A DNA stretch of 54,197 bases from NCBI GenBank assembly GCA_021325525.1, contig JAJPHB010000008.1, forward strand, positions 1 to 54,197, written 5' to 3'. Below the pieces are notes generated by a model. That model saw only the letters and a list, made by a program, of their open reading frames with translations, was not told where the DNA came from and ran no database searches. Position numbers and translations under genes: made by a program. The stretch is from Alphaproteobacteria bacterium (GTDB lineage: Bacteria; Pseudomonadota; Alphaproteobacteria; ATCC43930; CGMCC-115725). Below, piece after piece: positions 27,159-38,202 of this stretch; the first letter of the stretch is position 1, and each line of letters opens with the position of its first letter.

Positions 27159-28193
27159 TCAAACGTAATCCTGAAGATGCTCGCGGAAAAAGGCGAGCGA
27201 GCGGGCGAGGCCGTCGGCAAGGCTCGTCCGCGGCCGCCAGCCGGTCGCCCGCCGCAAGAGACGGTCGTCGGCGCAGTAATCGCCGATATCGATGCGGCGC
27301 CGCGCCTCGGGAAAGTCACGAATGACGAAGCTGCCGCCGCCATTTGCCGCGATCAGCATCTCGGCGAGCGCGGAGAGGCTGACGGGGCCGTCGCCGCCGA
27401 CATTGGCGGCCCTCCCGCAGAGCGCCGGCGACAGGGCGGCGTGGAGGAAGGCGTCAACCGCATCCTCGACATAGGTGAGATCGCGCGTCTGCGCGCCGCC
27501 CCACACCTCGAAGCTGCGCCCTTCGAGGAGGGCGCGCAGCCAGACGCCGAGGAAGGTCTGCCGCGCATCCTTGATCCGCATCCGCGGCCCATAAGTATTG
27601 GTGAGGCGGAGCGCCGTGCAGCGCATGCCGTAGACGCGGTGATAGAGGAGGTGGAAGGCTTCGCCCGCGGCCTTGGCGATGCCATTGACGTCGGGCGGCC
27701 TCACCGGATGCGCCTCGTCGACCGGCAGGTAGTCGGGACGCCCGTAAATCTGCCGGGTCGAGGCGAAGACGATGCCGATCTCGGGGTTGACGGCGCGGCA
27801 GAGCTCGAGAAGCTGGAGCTGCGCCCGGCAATTGATGTCGAGGTCGGGCAGCGGCTCCTCCATAGAGCCCTGATGGCTGGTCTGCGCCGCGAGGTTGAAG
27901 AGGTAATGGCGTCCTTCGAGGTGCGGCCGCAGCGCCTTGGCGCAGCGAACATCGGCCTCGACAACGGCGATGCGGCCTTCGGCGCCGGCGAGGTTGGCGG
28001 CATTGGCGCCGGAGCCGGGAAGGCGATTGTCGAGGACGAGCACCTCGGCGCCGAGCGCGGCGAGGCGGCGCGCCAGGTTGGAGCCGATGAAACCGAGTCC
28101 GCCGGTCACGAGAACGCGCGCCGCGGCGTAGGCCGCAAAAGGCTCCGCCGCCGCTCCGCTCGCGCCTTCGATGCTCTTCGGCTCCGCCGTCAT
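27159..28193 (-). CDS. NAD-dependent sugar epimerase/dehydratase (extended SDR) lacking the usual Tyr
   Basis: This 344-aa protein starts at ATG 28193. The Rossmann motif is VTGGLGFIGSN (29-39), the NAD-binding Asp55 is in VLVLDNR, and the active-site Ser/Thr is in FASTRQIYG (Ser145/Thr146). At the Y-x-x-x-K position the sequence is N-G-I-A-K (Asn170, Lys174), so the normal catalytic Tyr is replaced. The LRLTNTYGPRMRIKD and DLTYVEDAVDAF segments are standard for sugar epimerases/dehydratases. It overlaps nothing but sits 8 bases ahead of the DegT gene, which suggests a two-gene sugar-modifying operon. Confidence 0.9.
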   Translation of the reverse strand: MTAEPKSIEGASGAAAEPFAAYAAARVLVTGGLGFIGSNLARRLAALGAEVLVLDNRLPGSGANAANLAGAEGRIAVVEADVRCAKALRPHLEGRHYLFNLAAQTSHQGSMEEPLPDLDINCRAQLQLLELCRAVNPEIGIVFASTRQIYGRPDYLPVDEAHPVRPPDVNGIAKAAGEAFHLLYHRVYGMRCTALRLTNTYGPRMRIKDARQTFLGVWLRALLEGRSFEVWGGAQTRDLTYVEDAVDAFLHAALSPALCGRAANVGGDGPVSLSALAEMLIAANGGGSFVIRDFPEARRRIDIGDYCADDRLLRRATGWRPRTSLADGLARSLAFFREHLQDYV

Positions 28194-28273
28194 TCCGTGC
28201 TCACCCCGAAGGCGCGACCTTTGCAGAAGCCGGTCGCGGCGGCAACCAAATGCCGCTGCGGCCCGGCGCCGCG

Positions 28274-29215
28274 CTAGGGAGTCCGGGCCGGCGCCGCGGC
28301 GCGCGCCGGACGCGGCGGCAGGAGAACCGCAGCGGCGGCGGCGATGATGAGGGCGAGGCCCAGGAGGTCGGCGGCGCTCGGCCGCTCGCCGAGGAACGCC
28401 ATCGCTCCCGAGACGCCGACCGCCGGCACGATCAGCATGCCGAGGCTGGCGATGCCGGCCGGAATACGCGCCACGATCTCGAACCAGAGAAAGTAGGCAA
28501 AGGCCTGCGCCAGCAGGATGTGGTAGGCGAGCGCCAGCATCGTCGCGCCGCCGAGCGGCCGCGGGACCGGCACACCCTCGAAGGCGAGCATGCCGAGCGC
28601 CGCGAAGAGAGCCCCGATGAGGAGCTGCCAGGCGGCGATGGCGAGCGGCGGCGCGGCGACGGGAAAACGCTTCGTCACGATCGTGCCGGCGGCCCAGCTC
28701 ATGCCGCCGAGAAGCGCCCAGAGAAGGCCGAGCGAGAGCTGGCCGGCGCGCAGCAGCGGCAGGCCCAGGGAGGCGAGGCCGGCGATTCCGAGCGCGAGCC
28801 CGGCAAGGCGCCGCCGGTCGAGCGGCTCGCCGAGGACGAGGCGCGCGAAGAGCGTCGCCCAGATCGGCATGGTGAAGGTGACGATCGCCGAGCGGGAGGT
28901 GGGCGCGGCGAGCTGGGCGAAGGCGAGGAGGATGTTGAAGGCGCCGATGGTGAGGATGCCGGCGGCGGCGAGGCGCGGCCAATGCGCGCGGGGGACGAGG
29001 AGCGAACCGCCGCGGAGAAGCACGATCGCCGCGAGGATGGCGCCGCCCAGCAGCGTGCCCGTCATGCGCAGCGTCCAGGGCGCGATCTCGCCGAGGCAGA
29101 TCTTGACGGCGGGCCAGTTGAGGCCCCAGAGGACGCCGAGCAGCGGAACGAGGGCAACATAGCCGGCCTGGCTGCGGCCGGCGCGCACCGGCCCGCCGCT
29201 CGCTGCCCCACTCAT
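28274..29215 (-). CDS. EamA/DMT-family transporter
   Basis: This 313-aa protein has about ten hydrophobic segments in two EamA repeats. Repeat 1 holds VPLLGVLWGLNWPAVKICL and IVTFTMPIWATLFARLVLGEP; repeat 2 holds LLGGMSWAAGTIVTKRF and LGMLIVPAVGVSGAMAFLGERP. The paired P-x-x-x-x-x-GE-type ends (VLGEPL and FLGERPS) are characteristic. Members export or import metabolites, amino acids or drugs, and the cargo is unknown. It is on the same strand as the sugar genes and 80 bases upstream of them. Confidence 0.92.
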   Translation of the reverse strand: MSGAASGGPVRAGRSQAGYVALVPLLGVLWGLNWPAVKICLGEIAPWTLRMTGTLLGGAILAAIVLLRGGSLLVPRAHWPRLAAAGILTIGAFNILLAFAQLAAPTSRSAIVTFTMPIWATLFARLVLGEPLDRRRLAGLALGIAGLASLGLPLLRAGQLSLGLLWALLGGMSWAAGTIVTKRFPVAAPPLAIAAWQLLIGALFAALGMLAFEGVPVPRPLGGATMLALAYHILLAQAFAYFLWFEIVARIPAGIASLGMLIVPAVGVSGAMAFLGERPSAADLLGLALIIAAAAAVLLPPRPARAAAPARTP

Positions 29216-29322
29216 TTGCGCCCCATGCTCAGCCCGCGCCGGTCACGACTCCGGGCCGAGCCTAGCGGACGGCAGCAGCTCCGACCAGTATGGCGATCGT
29301 GCTTGCGGCGCCGGCGCCGCGC

Positions 29323-30996
29323 TCAGCGCGGGCGCCGCGTCGCCGCCGTGCCGCCGGCGACGCGGAGGCCGAAGAGGTTCTGGCGCCAGGAGGCCGAGGA
29401 CTCGTCGGCGGCCGCGCTCTCCTCCGTGCCGGCTTGCGGCTGCTCCGGCGCGGGCTCGGCGAGGCGCGCGCGCATCTCCGTGACCTCGGCTTCGAGGCTG
29501 CGCGCATATTCCATCACCTCGGCGATGCGCGAGCGCACATCCCCGGCGGCATCGCCTTCAGTGGCGCTCGTCTCGGTCGCAGGGGCGGCCGCCAGCTTCG
29601 CCTCGAGCTCGGCAACGCGGGCGCGCAATCTGCGCAGCTCGGCGAGGGCGGCATCGCCCTGCTCGCTCGCCGCCGCGACGACGCTCGCAGCCGCCTCCTC
29701 GCCCACCGCCTCGGCGAGGCGGAGGCGAAGCTCGTGGATGACGAGGCTCGCGCTGTTCCGCCCGGCTTCGAGCTCGGCGGCGAGGGCCGCGTTCTGCTGC
29801 TGCAGCGCGGCGATCTCGTCGGCGCGGCTCGTCCGCTCGGCATTGAGCCGCGTCTCGAGCTGATTGGCGCGCGCGATCTCCATGGTAGCGGTCGCCGTGG
29901 CGCCCGCGGCCTGCTTCTCGGCTGCGATCGCCCGCGCCTCGATCTTGCGGCGCTGCTCGTCGCGGGCGTCGAGCTGCCGCCGCGCCCGGTCGCGCTCGTC
30001 GGCAAGCTGCGCCTCGAAGCGCCGGCGGTCGATGGCAAAGCTGTCGCGCGCCGCCTGCGCATCGCGCTCGATCGCCGCCAGCGTCGCCTTCAGCCCCTCG
30101 ACGGTCTTGGCGTGCTGCACGGCCTCGCGCTGGCGCATCGCCTCGATGTCGGAGAGCGCCTGGCGGAGCTGCGCCTTCTCGGCGGCGGCGACCGATTTGA
30201 TGTTCTCGATGTCGCGGCGCAGGGCCGTGATGATGCGGTCGCGGTCCTCGCTCGCCTCGGCATGGCGCGCGCGCAGCTCGTCGATGTCGCCGAGCAGCGT
30301 CGTCACCCGGCCTTCGAGCGACAGCCTCTGGCGCGTCGCCGCCGAGCTCGCGACCTTGGCCTCGGCGGCGAGGCGCGCATTCGCCTCCTCGAGCTCGTCG
30401 ATGCGCTTCTGCAGCTTGCCGCATTCGAGGGCGACGGCGGCGTTGAGGCGCTTCTTCTCGGCGGCGATGTCGGCGTCGCGCTCGCGCAGGCGCGCTTCGA
30501 GGCGGGCGATCGTCCGCGTCGCCTCGGTGCTCTGCTGGTCGAGGCGCGAGCGCATGCTGGCGACGTGGCGGTCGGCCGAATCGAGGTGCTCGGTGAGAGT
30601 CTTGATGCGCTGCCGCAACTCGGTGCACTCGCCGACATCGGCGGCGCGCAAGGTGTCGAGCTCGGCGCTCACCGCCGAGAGGCGAAGCTCCAGCTCGGAA
30701 TTCTGGGTCGTGAGGGCGGCGTTCTTGGTGCGAAGCTGCTCGACCGTGCCTTCGAGGACGGCGATCTCGGCACTGCGGCTCGCGACGCCGAGCAGGGTCT
30801 CGCTCAGGACCTGCTGGCGAATGTAGTCGGAAATGGTCTGCCCCGCTGCTTCGGCGCGCTGGCCCAGCATCCGCTGCTCGCTCGCGCTGAGGCGCACCTG
30901 CTGGCTGATCAGCCTGCCCTCGGGCGCCTCGTCCGGCGCCGAAAGAGAGTTCGACGCCCCATGCGATTCCTGCGACAGCGCGGCGGATTCCGACAT
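29323..30996 (-). CDS. Long coiled-coil protein with ribbon-helix-helix-like head
   Basis: This 557-aa protein starts at ATG 30996 behind GAGGAGGG; the open frame continuing to 31074 is unlikely. Residues about 28-63 (VRLSASEQRMLGQRAEAAGQ, then TISDYIRQQVL) look like the ribbon-helix-helix segment of MobC/CopG-type proteins. Residues about 75-510 are almost unbroken coiled coil, rich in Ala, Arg, Glu and Leu. The C-terminus is disordered with a FGLRVAGG end. There is no membrane span or signal peptide. No family is recognised; a structural or chromosome-associated role is possible but unproven. Confidence 0.8.
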   Translation of the reverse strand: MSESAALSQESHGASNSLSAPDEAPEGRLISQQVRLSASEQRMLGQRAEAAGQTISDYIRQQVLSETLLGVASRSAEIAVLEGTVEQLRTKNAALTTQNSELELRLSAVSAELDTLRAADVGECTELRQRIKTLTEHLDSADRHVASMRSRLDQQSTEATRTIARLEARLRERDADIAAEKKRLNAAVALECGKLQKRIDELEEANARLAAEAKVASSAATRQRLSLEGRVTTLLGDIDELRARHAEASEDRDRIITALRRDIENIKSVAAAEKAQLRQALSDIEAMRQREAVQHAKTVEGLKATLAAIERDAQAARDSFAIDRRRFEAQLADERDRARRQLDARDEQRRKIEARAIAAEKQAAGATATATMEIARANQLETRLNAERTSRADEIAALQQQNAALAAELEAGRNSASLVIHELRLRLAEAVGEEAAASVVAAASEQGDAALAELRRLRARVAELEAKLAAAPATETSATEGDAAGDVRSRIAEVMEYARSLEAEVTEMRARLAEPAPEQPQAGTEESAAADESSASWRQNLFGLRVAGGTAATRRPR

Positions 30997-31184
30997 ATTC
31001 ACCCTCCTCGTTGGGACCGGCGCGGCGCCATCGTGACGACGATCGCGCCGGAGCGCCTGCCCGAGCGGGTTCAATATCGCGGCAGTTTCTTGCCAAATGG
31101 TTGATGGTTACCAAAAGGATTACGAGCCCTTGGCCGTGGCGCTTCCGAGGTGGGTTGCGCGCCGCGCCCATCCACGCCGAGGCG

Positions 31185-32783
31185 CTACTCGATCGGTTGC
31201 GGCTTGCGCTCGATCTTGTAAAGCGAGAATTCGTCGCCCTGGTAGAGCGGCGTCAGCAGATCCGGGAGCGGGTTCTCCGGGCGCGGCTGATACATGATGT
31301 AGAGATAATCGAACTTCTGCGGCCAGCCTGCCCAGTATTCGCCCGCGGGCGGGTCGGGGTCGGGATGGCGCGCTTCGGCCACGAGGCGGCGCTGCACCGG
31401 GAGCGGCGTCTCGTTCACGTCCGAGAATTGCAGATAGGCACGATTGACGTGGAGGATCTGCTTCCCCGGATGGGTGAAGGCGGTGGGCACCATGCTCGAC
31501 CGTTCGATCATGGCAAGGCAGGGCGCGTGGAAGAGGAAGTGCCGGAAGGTGTAGCGCAGCTCCGGAGACTCGATCTGGCCGACGAGGATGCGGCTGCCCG
31601 GCGCTATGTCGCGGAAGGAGTCCTCGACCTGCGCGTAGAGATGGTCGAACCAGCGCCAATAATAGTCGACGACGGCAAAGCGCAAGAGGGCGACGCCGAC
31701 GACAACGGCGACGAAGGCGGCGCGCGCCGCCGGCGCCGACAGCTCCCAGCGCGTCATGCCGATGAGCACGAAAAAGATGGCGATCGGCAGCCGCCGGTCG
31801 GCCGCCCAGGAGCCGAAGAGCACGTCCGGCATCGCGAGATAGACCGGCACCGAGACGGCGAGGAGGTACCAGCCGAGCGGATGGACGAGGAGGACGCGCC
31901 GGCGCCAGGCGAGGAGGGCGGCGGCGGCGAGGCCGAGCCCGATCGCGAGGTCGAGCGGATTGTTGAAATTCTTGATGATGTAGAAGAGGCCGAAGAACTT
32001 CGCCTCGGCCGTCCATTTGACGTCGAGCGAATAGCCGGCGGTCGGGCTCGCCAGGAGCAGCGCCGGCACGATGAGGAAAGGCAGCGCGAAGGCCGCGACA
32101 TCGCCGCCGAGCCGCCGGCCGCCGGCGGGCGCCGTGCGCAGCCGCCAGGCCTCGTGCGCGAGGACGGCGAGGCCATAGACGCCGAGCGCGAAGAGATGGC
32201 AGGCGAAAAGGACGAGGACGAAGACGAAGGAGACGAGGCCGCGCAGCAGCGGATGGCTGCGGCGCAGCGCGATCCACGCGGCGATGCCCCAGAGAGCGAG
32301 GCCGGCGCCGAGGAGGTAATTGAGAAAGCCGTAGAAGAAGATGAAGTTGTAGACGAAGAGGAAGGCGACGAGCGGGCCGAGGCCGATGCGCCGCCAGAGC
32401 GCGGCGTGGATGGCGAAGGCGCCCGACAGCCACAGCGCCATGCACGCGAAGACGAAGAGCTTGCCGACGAGATAGACGCTCATATGGCGGATGAAGATCG
32501 GCAGCAGGATGTCTACGCCGAGATTGGGGATGATCTTCCAATGGACGCTGTAGAAGCGCGTGAGGTACGGGTCCTGGCCGAGCACCGCCATGGTGTGGAG
32601 GCGGCCGAGGTGATTCGCGAAGTCGATGAGGGCGGGAATGCGGACCGAGAAGACCGGCACCGCCGCCGCGGCCAGCAGGGCGATGAACAGAAGGACGGCA
32701 AGGCGCGACTGGCGGAGGCTCGGGGCGGCGCTGCCGGACGCAAGGTCGAGCGGGGCTTCGCGCGCGATACTTGCTTCGGTCAT
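31185..32783 (-). CDS. Uncharacterised polytopic membrane protein
   Basis: This 532-aa protein starts at ATG 32783 (MTEASIAREAPLD). A first span near residues 30-48 (LAVLLFIALLAAAAVPVFSV) is followed by a soluble loop with DFANHLGRLHTMAVLGQDPYL, then about ten more hydrophobic segments up to residue 370. The last 150 residues are soluble. The topology (large first outer loop, many spans, soluble tail) recalls GT-C glycosyltransferases, but no diagnostic motif was confirmed. Start of transcription is divergent from the GNAT gene. Confidence 0.75.
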   Translation of the reverse strand: MTEASIAREAPLDLASGSAAPSLRQSRLAVLLFIALLAAAAVPVFSVRIPALIDFANHLGRLHTMAVLGQDPYLTRFYSVHWKIIPNLGVDILLPIFIRHMSVYLVGKLFVFACMALWLSGAFAIHAALWRRIGLGPLVAFLFVYNFIFFYGFLNYLLGAGLALWGIAAWIALRRSHPLLRGLVSFVFVLVLFACHLFALGVYGLAVLAHEAWRLRTAPAGGRRLGGDVAAFALPFLIVPALLLASPTAGYSLDVKWTAEAKFFGLFYIIKNFNNPLDLAIGLGLAAAALLAWRRRVLLVHPLGWYLLAVSVPVYLAMPDVLFGSWAADRRLPIAIFFVLIGMTRWELSAPAARAAFVAVVVGVALLRFAVVDYYWRWFDHLYAQVEDSFRDIAPGSRILVGQIESPELRYTFRHFLFHAPCLAMIERSSMVPTAFTHPGKQILHVNRAYLQFSDVNETPLPVQRRLVAEARHPDPDPPAGEYWAGWPQKFDYLYIMYQPRPENPLPDLLTPLYQGDEFSLYKIERKPQPIE

Positions 32784-32966
32784 CGAGCCACCCCGCGATC
32801 GCCCGTGCCGGCCGGCATCCATCCGACCGGGGCAGAGGCGTCAGAGCCAATCCCAGCACCGGTCTAAACGAAAGGGTTGCGGCGCGGTTCCGGGCGCGAG
32901 CGCGGCGCTTGCCCGGCAGGCGGGTTGTGCCGGATAGTCGCGCGCCCGCAAACGAGATGCCTGCCG

Positions 32967-33437
32967 ATGAAGACTGCCGCGACGCATGCCCCCTTCGAGG
33001 CCCGCAAGGACGGGTTCACCATCAGCACCGATCCCGCGCGCCTCGACCGCGACCTCGTCTTCCGCTTCCTCCATGAGGAGAGCTATTGGTCGGCCGGGAT
33101 CACGCGCAGCTTCTTCGAGCGCGCGCTCGATGCCGGCGTCAATTTCGGACTCTACGAGCCGGGCGGCGCGCAGATCGGCTTCGCGCGCGTCGCCACCGAT
33201 TTCGCGACTTTGGCGCACCTCGCCGATGTCTTCGTTCTGCCCGGCCACAGAGGGCAGGGGCTCGGCCGCTGGCTGGTCGCGACCGTGCTCGCCCATCCGC
33301 GGCTGCAGGGCCTCCGCCGCTGGACGCTGACGACCGACGACGCGCACGCGCTCTATTCAGAATTCGGCTTCGTCGCCGCCGACCCGGCGACGCAGATGCA
33401 GCGCCTCGATGCGGACGCGCACAAGCGCGAGGTGTGA
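32967..33437 (+). CDS. GNAT-family N-acetyltransferase
   Basis: This 156-aa protein starts at MKTAATHAPFEARKDG (ATG 32967); the longer open frame is unlikely. The acetyl-CoA-binding loop is HRGQGLGRWLVATVL (about 92-106), preceded by the strand LADVFVLPG. The C-terminal ALYSEFGFV is the motif B/A end of the fold. The substrate is unknown, and the amino-terminal segment FTISTDPARLDRDLVFRFL is typical of the small stand-alone GNATs of Proteobacteria. Confidence 0.92.
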   Translation: MKTAATHAPFEARKDGFTISTDPARLDRDLVFRFLHEESYWSAGITRSFFERALDAGVNFGLYEPGGAQIGFARVATDFATLAHLADVFVLPGHRGQGLGRWLVATVLAHPRLQGLRRWTLTTDDAHALYSEFGFVAADPATQMQRLDADAHKREV

Positions 33438-33517
33438 GGGCGCCAAGATCGAGGCAATTCAGAGGCGGAGACAGCCCCTCACCCAGCGTCGGGTAAGGCT
33501 CGGCGTTGCCTCGCCAA

Positions 33518-33544
33518 CCCTCTCCCCCCGCCGGGGGGAGAGGG
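33518..33544. repeat. REP-like palindrome between convergent genes
   Basis: Perfect 12-bp arms CCCTCTCCCCCC (33518-33529) and GGGGGGAGAGGG (33533-33544) with loop GCC, followed by CAGGGTGAGC. It lies between the GNAT and S4 genes, which converge, so it could act as a two-way terminator hairpin. Confidence 0.75.
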
Positions 33545-33585
33545 CAGGGTGAGCAGGGGCGGCGCTCGACGCACCAATGCCGAGC

Positions 33586-33920
33586 TCAGGAATCCGCCGC
33601 CACCTCCTCGAGCAGCGGCGTCCAGGCGGCGGCGTTCAGAACCTCGCGTCGCGCTTCTTCCTGGTAGAGGCGCTGCGCCTCGCGCGCGGGGCCGCGGCGC
33701 GCGCCGAGGGCGAGGACGCGGACGGTGAGGACGAGGCGGCCGCGCGGCACGGTCACGACGTCGCCGACCCGCACCGCCTGATGCGCCTTCGCCGCCGGCG
33801 TGCCGCAGACGGCGACGGCGCCGGCGGCGCAGAGCTTCGCCGCCAGCGAGCGCGACTTCGCGAGGCGCGCGAACCACAGCCATTTGTCGAGGCGGAGGCT
33901 GGCGCCGGGCGGGCGGTCGA

Positions 33921-33924
<4 letters not shown>
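33586..33924 (-). CDS. S4 RNA-binding domain protein, Hsp15-like
   Basis: This 112-aa protein is an S4 domain with LRLDKWLWFARLAKSRSLAAKL (10-31), VAVCGTPAAKAHQAVRVGDVV (37-57) and a basic tail. It resembles HslR/Hsp15, which binds 50S subunits carrying nascent chains. Its ATG overlaps the stop of the helicase gene by ATGA (33921-33924), so the two are co-translated. This helicase-S4 pairing is usual in Alphaproteobacteria, to the best of my knowledge. Confidence 0.9.
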
Positions 33925-36428
<2,504 letters not shown>

Positions 36429-36882
36429 TCCTGAAGAATCGGGGCAAGCGCGGCCGAGTGCAAGGCGGAAGATCGGATTTGACCTCGTATCGCGGTGCGG
36501 AAGGCCCCTGCTCCTGCCGTCACTTGCCGGCGGAATGCAGGCGGGACGCGGATCGCCGGGCGAACCACCAAGGTCATCAAGGACATCAAGGAGACCGAGC
36601 ATGCCGGCCGTCATCACACCCTCTCCCGCTCCCCTCGTCTCTCCAAGCGGGAGAGGGTTCATTGGCACGGTCGGCGGGCGAGCATTCTTCCGCGGCGCCG
36701 AGACAGAATGTCGCGACGGTGGTTGTCATGGCGGCCGATGCGCCTAGATTCAAAACGATCGGCGCGTCCTCTGAAGCGATCGGGATCGGGCACCGCAGCG
36801 CGCGGCGCCGGGATGAACGGCAAAACGATCAACAACAACGATCCACCGCGCCGTGAGGGCGGCACCGTGGGGAGGAACCGAG
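36429..36882. other. Divergent intergenic region with a REP-like hairpin
   Basis: This 454-base gap lies between the helicase and the 166-aa unknown gene. It contains the palindrome at 36618-36658 and a short TCAAGGA duplication near 36575-36595. No ORF with coding character or clear promoter was seen; the longest open frames are extensions of flanking genes or shadows. Confidence 0.5.
36618..36658. repeat. REP-like palindrome
   Basis: Perfect 13-bp arms ACCCTCTCCCGCT (36618-36630) and AGCGGGAGAGGGT (36646-36658) flank a 15-base loop. The arms are the same CCCTCTCC family as the other dispersed copies in this window. Confidence 0.75.
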
Positions 36883-37383
36883 ATGACGCTCGAGGAATTC
36901 GAGGCCGAGGCGGAGCGTCTCGGCTTCCGCAAGAAGGAAGAGGAGTTCGTGCCGCATTTCGAGCATGCGGCGAGCGGGCGCCGCGTCGACTACATCGCCG
37001 CGCCGGGGAATTGCCACATCATCGATTGCGAGCGCACCCTCGCGGCGCTGCGCGCGGCGCTGGAGCCGGGCGGCGCGGCGGTGAAGCGCGGCGCGCCGGC
37101 GGCGCCGCGCAATGCCGAGGACTGGATGAACGCCTGCGGCGTCAGCTTCCGCAAGGCGCCGGCGGCGCTCGGCTGGTCGCTGCGGCGGCTGCAGGAGGAA
37201 GCCCTGTCGCGCATCGTCGGGCGAAGCGTCGTCGTCAGCGAGGCGACGGCGAAGGGCGAGGCGGTCGAGGTCCCCTCGCCGGTGCCGGGACACGGCAAAT
37301 CCTGGCTCGTCCTGCACCCGGCCGACGCCGAGGTCATCGTCAAGAGAGCGGCGGCGCCGGGGAAGCCTTCCGAGCCCGAATAG
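36883..37383 (+). CDS. Uncharacterised 166-aa protein
   Basis: The ATG at 36883 follows GGAGGAACC, which supports it over the upstream GTG. The protein starts MTLEEFEAEAERLGFRKKEEEF and has no membrane span or signal peptide. It contains VDYIAAPGNCHIIDCERTLAAL near the middle and a GKSWLVLHPADAEVIVKR end. No family is recognised. Codon and base use match the surroundings, so it appears to be a native gene. Confidence 0.75.
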   Translation: MTLEEFEAEAERLGFRKKEEEFVPHFEHAASGRRVDYIAAPGNCHIIDCERTLAALRAALEPGGAAVKRGAPAAPRNAEDWMNACGVSFRKAPAALGWSLRRLQEEALSRIVGRSVVVSEATAKGEAVEVPSPVPGHGKSWLVLHPADAEVIVKRAAAPGKPSEPE

Positions 37384-37422
37384 GGCGTTTGCGAAACCTG
37401 TGCAGCGTATTTGGCGTCGCTC

Positions 37423-37809
37423 TCACCACAGTACCGCGACGCCGTAGCGGCGAAACACCGGGTCGATGCTCACGACCTCGAGGTGCTCGATTTCGGCCTG
37501 AGCGATCAGCATGCGGTCGAACGGGTCCTTGTGCGGCCCGCGCAAGCGACCCGCTGCCAGCGCGTGGTCGAGAGAGATGGGGAGAATGGTGAAGTGAGCT
37601 TCCTTGATCTGTGCCGGGAGATGATTTGCGACGTTCTTCGCCTCGGGCAGTTTGCCGAGCCGGTGCTTCGTCGCAATTTCCCAGGCCGAAGCACTGCTGA
37701 CGAAGACCTCGTTCCCCGGATCGACGATCGCATCGCGTGCGCGCTCCGAGAGAGGGCCGCCCTTCAACAAAGCCCAGATCAAGGCGTGCGTATCGAGCAG
37801 CAGCCTCAT
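37423..37809 (-). CDS. vapC: PIN-domain toxin paired with a Phd-type antitoxin
   Basis: This 128-aa PIN-domain protein has the acidic residues in LLLDTHALIWAL (Asp6), SASAWEIATKHRLGKL (Glu near 44), KDPFDRMLIAQA (two Asp near 94-98) and VVSIDPVF. Its ATG overlaps the antitoxin stop (ATGA at 37806-37809). The form with DTHALIW and PFDRML is the type normally paired with Phd/YefM antitoxins rather than VapB. It should be an RNase toxin. The local DNA is somewhat less GC-rich than its neighbours. Confidence 0.92.
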   Translation of the reverse strand: MRLLLDTHALIWALLKGGPLSERARDAIVDPGNEVFVSSASAWEIATKHRLGKLPEAKNVANHLPAQIKEAHFTILPISLDHALAAGRLRGPHKDPFDRMLIAQAEIEHLEVVSIDPVFRRYGVAVLW

Positions 37810-38030
37810 TCTTCCCAGGCAGCCAGCTCGTCCTCAGGTAGTGGCTCGAAGAACGCGTCCGTCAAGCGCCCTTCGACGAAGCCCAGCCGCCGCGGCTCCT
37901 TCGCCGGCATCGGAACGAGGCGCGCCACGGGCTTGCCCGACCTCGCGATGACCACCTCTTCGCCCGCGGCGACGCGCTGAAGAAGACGCGAGAGATGCGT
38001 CTTCGCCTCGTGGATGTTGACGACGGTCAT
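37806..38030 (-). CDS. Phd/YefM-family antitoxin
   Basis: This 74-aa protein begins MTVVNIHEAKTHLSRLLQRV, followed by AGEEVVIARSGKPVARLVP, the standard Phd/YefM N-terminal DNA-binding fold (residues 1-45). The acidic C-terminal tail (FFEPLPEDELAAWEE) is the toxin-binding part. It is first in the two-gene operon. A palindrome and promoter elements lie immediately upstream. Confidence 0.92.
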   Translation of the reverse strand: MTVVNIHEAKTHLSRLLQRVAAGEEVVIARSGKPVARLVPMPAKEPRRLGFVEGRLTDAFFEPLPEDELAAWEE

Positions 38031-38048
38031 CCGGCCTTGCCCAAGCTG

Positions 38049-38096
38049 ACTAAGTCATCGGACTTAGTTCATAGCAGCTTCACCGCGGAACGGCAA
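38049..38096 (-). promoter_or_regulatory. Phd operon promoter and palindromic operator
   Basis: On the minus strand, TTGCCG (38096-38091), a 17-base spacer and TATGAA (38073-38068) form a plausible promoter. A perfect palindrome with 8-bp arms ACTAAGTC (38049-38056) and GACTTAGT (38061-38068), loop ATCG, begins at the -10 and runs downstream toward the start codon. This is where autorepression by a Phd-toxin complex is expected. Confidence 0.6.
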
Positions 38097-38136
38097 TCCG
38101 CCGCGGCGCGAGCGCCGCGGAAAACCGGCCCTTCCC

Positions 38137-38170
38137 CTTGCGCCGCCTCCGCCCTTTGCACATATCTGCG
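38137..38170 (+). promoter_or_regulatory. RpoH (sigma-32)-like promoter of htpG
   Basis: CTTGCG (38137-38142), an 18-base spacer and CATATCTGCG (38161-38170) match the alphaproteobacterial heat-shock consensus CTTG-N-CYTATnTnnG in all but one fixed base. The ATG is 33 bases downstream. Heat-shock control fits htpG. Confidence 0.55.
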
Positions 38171-38202
38171 CCAGTTTTCGACCATGGGGAATCAGCACAA
38201 CA

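Noticed and set aside
31075-31184. Possible tRNA or small RNA in the AT-richer gap
   Set aside because: No cloverleaf, GTTC-type loop or terminator could be found by eye.
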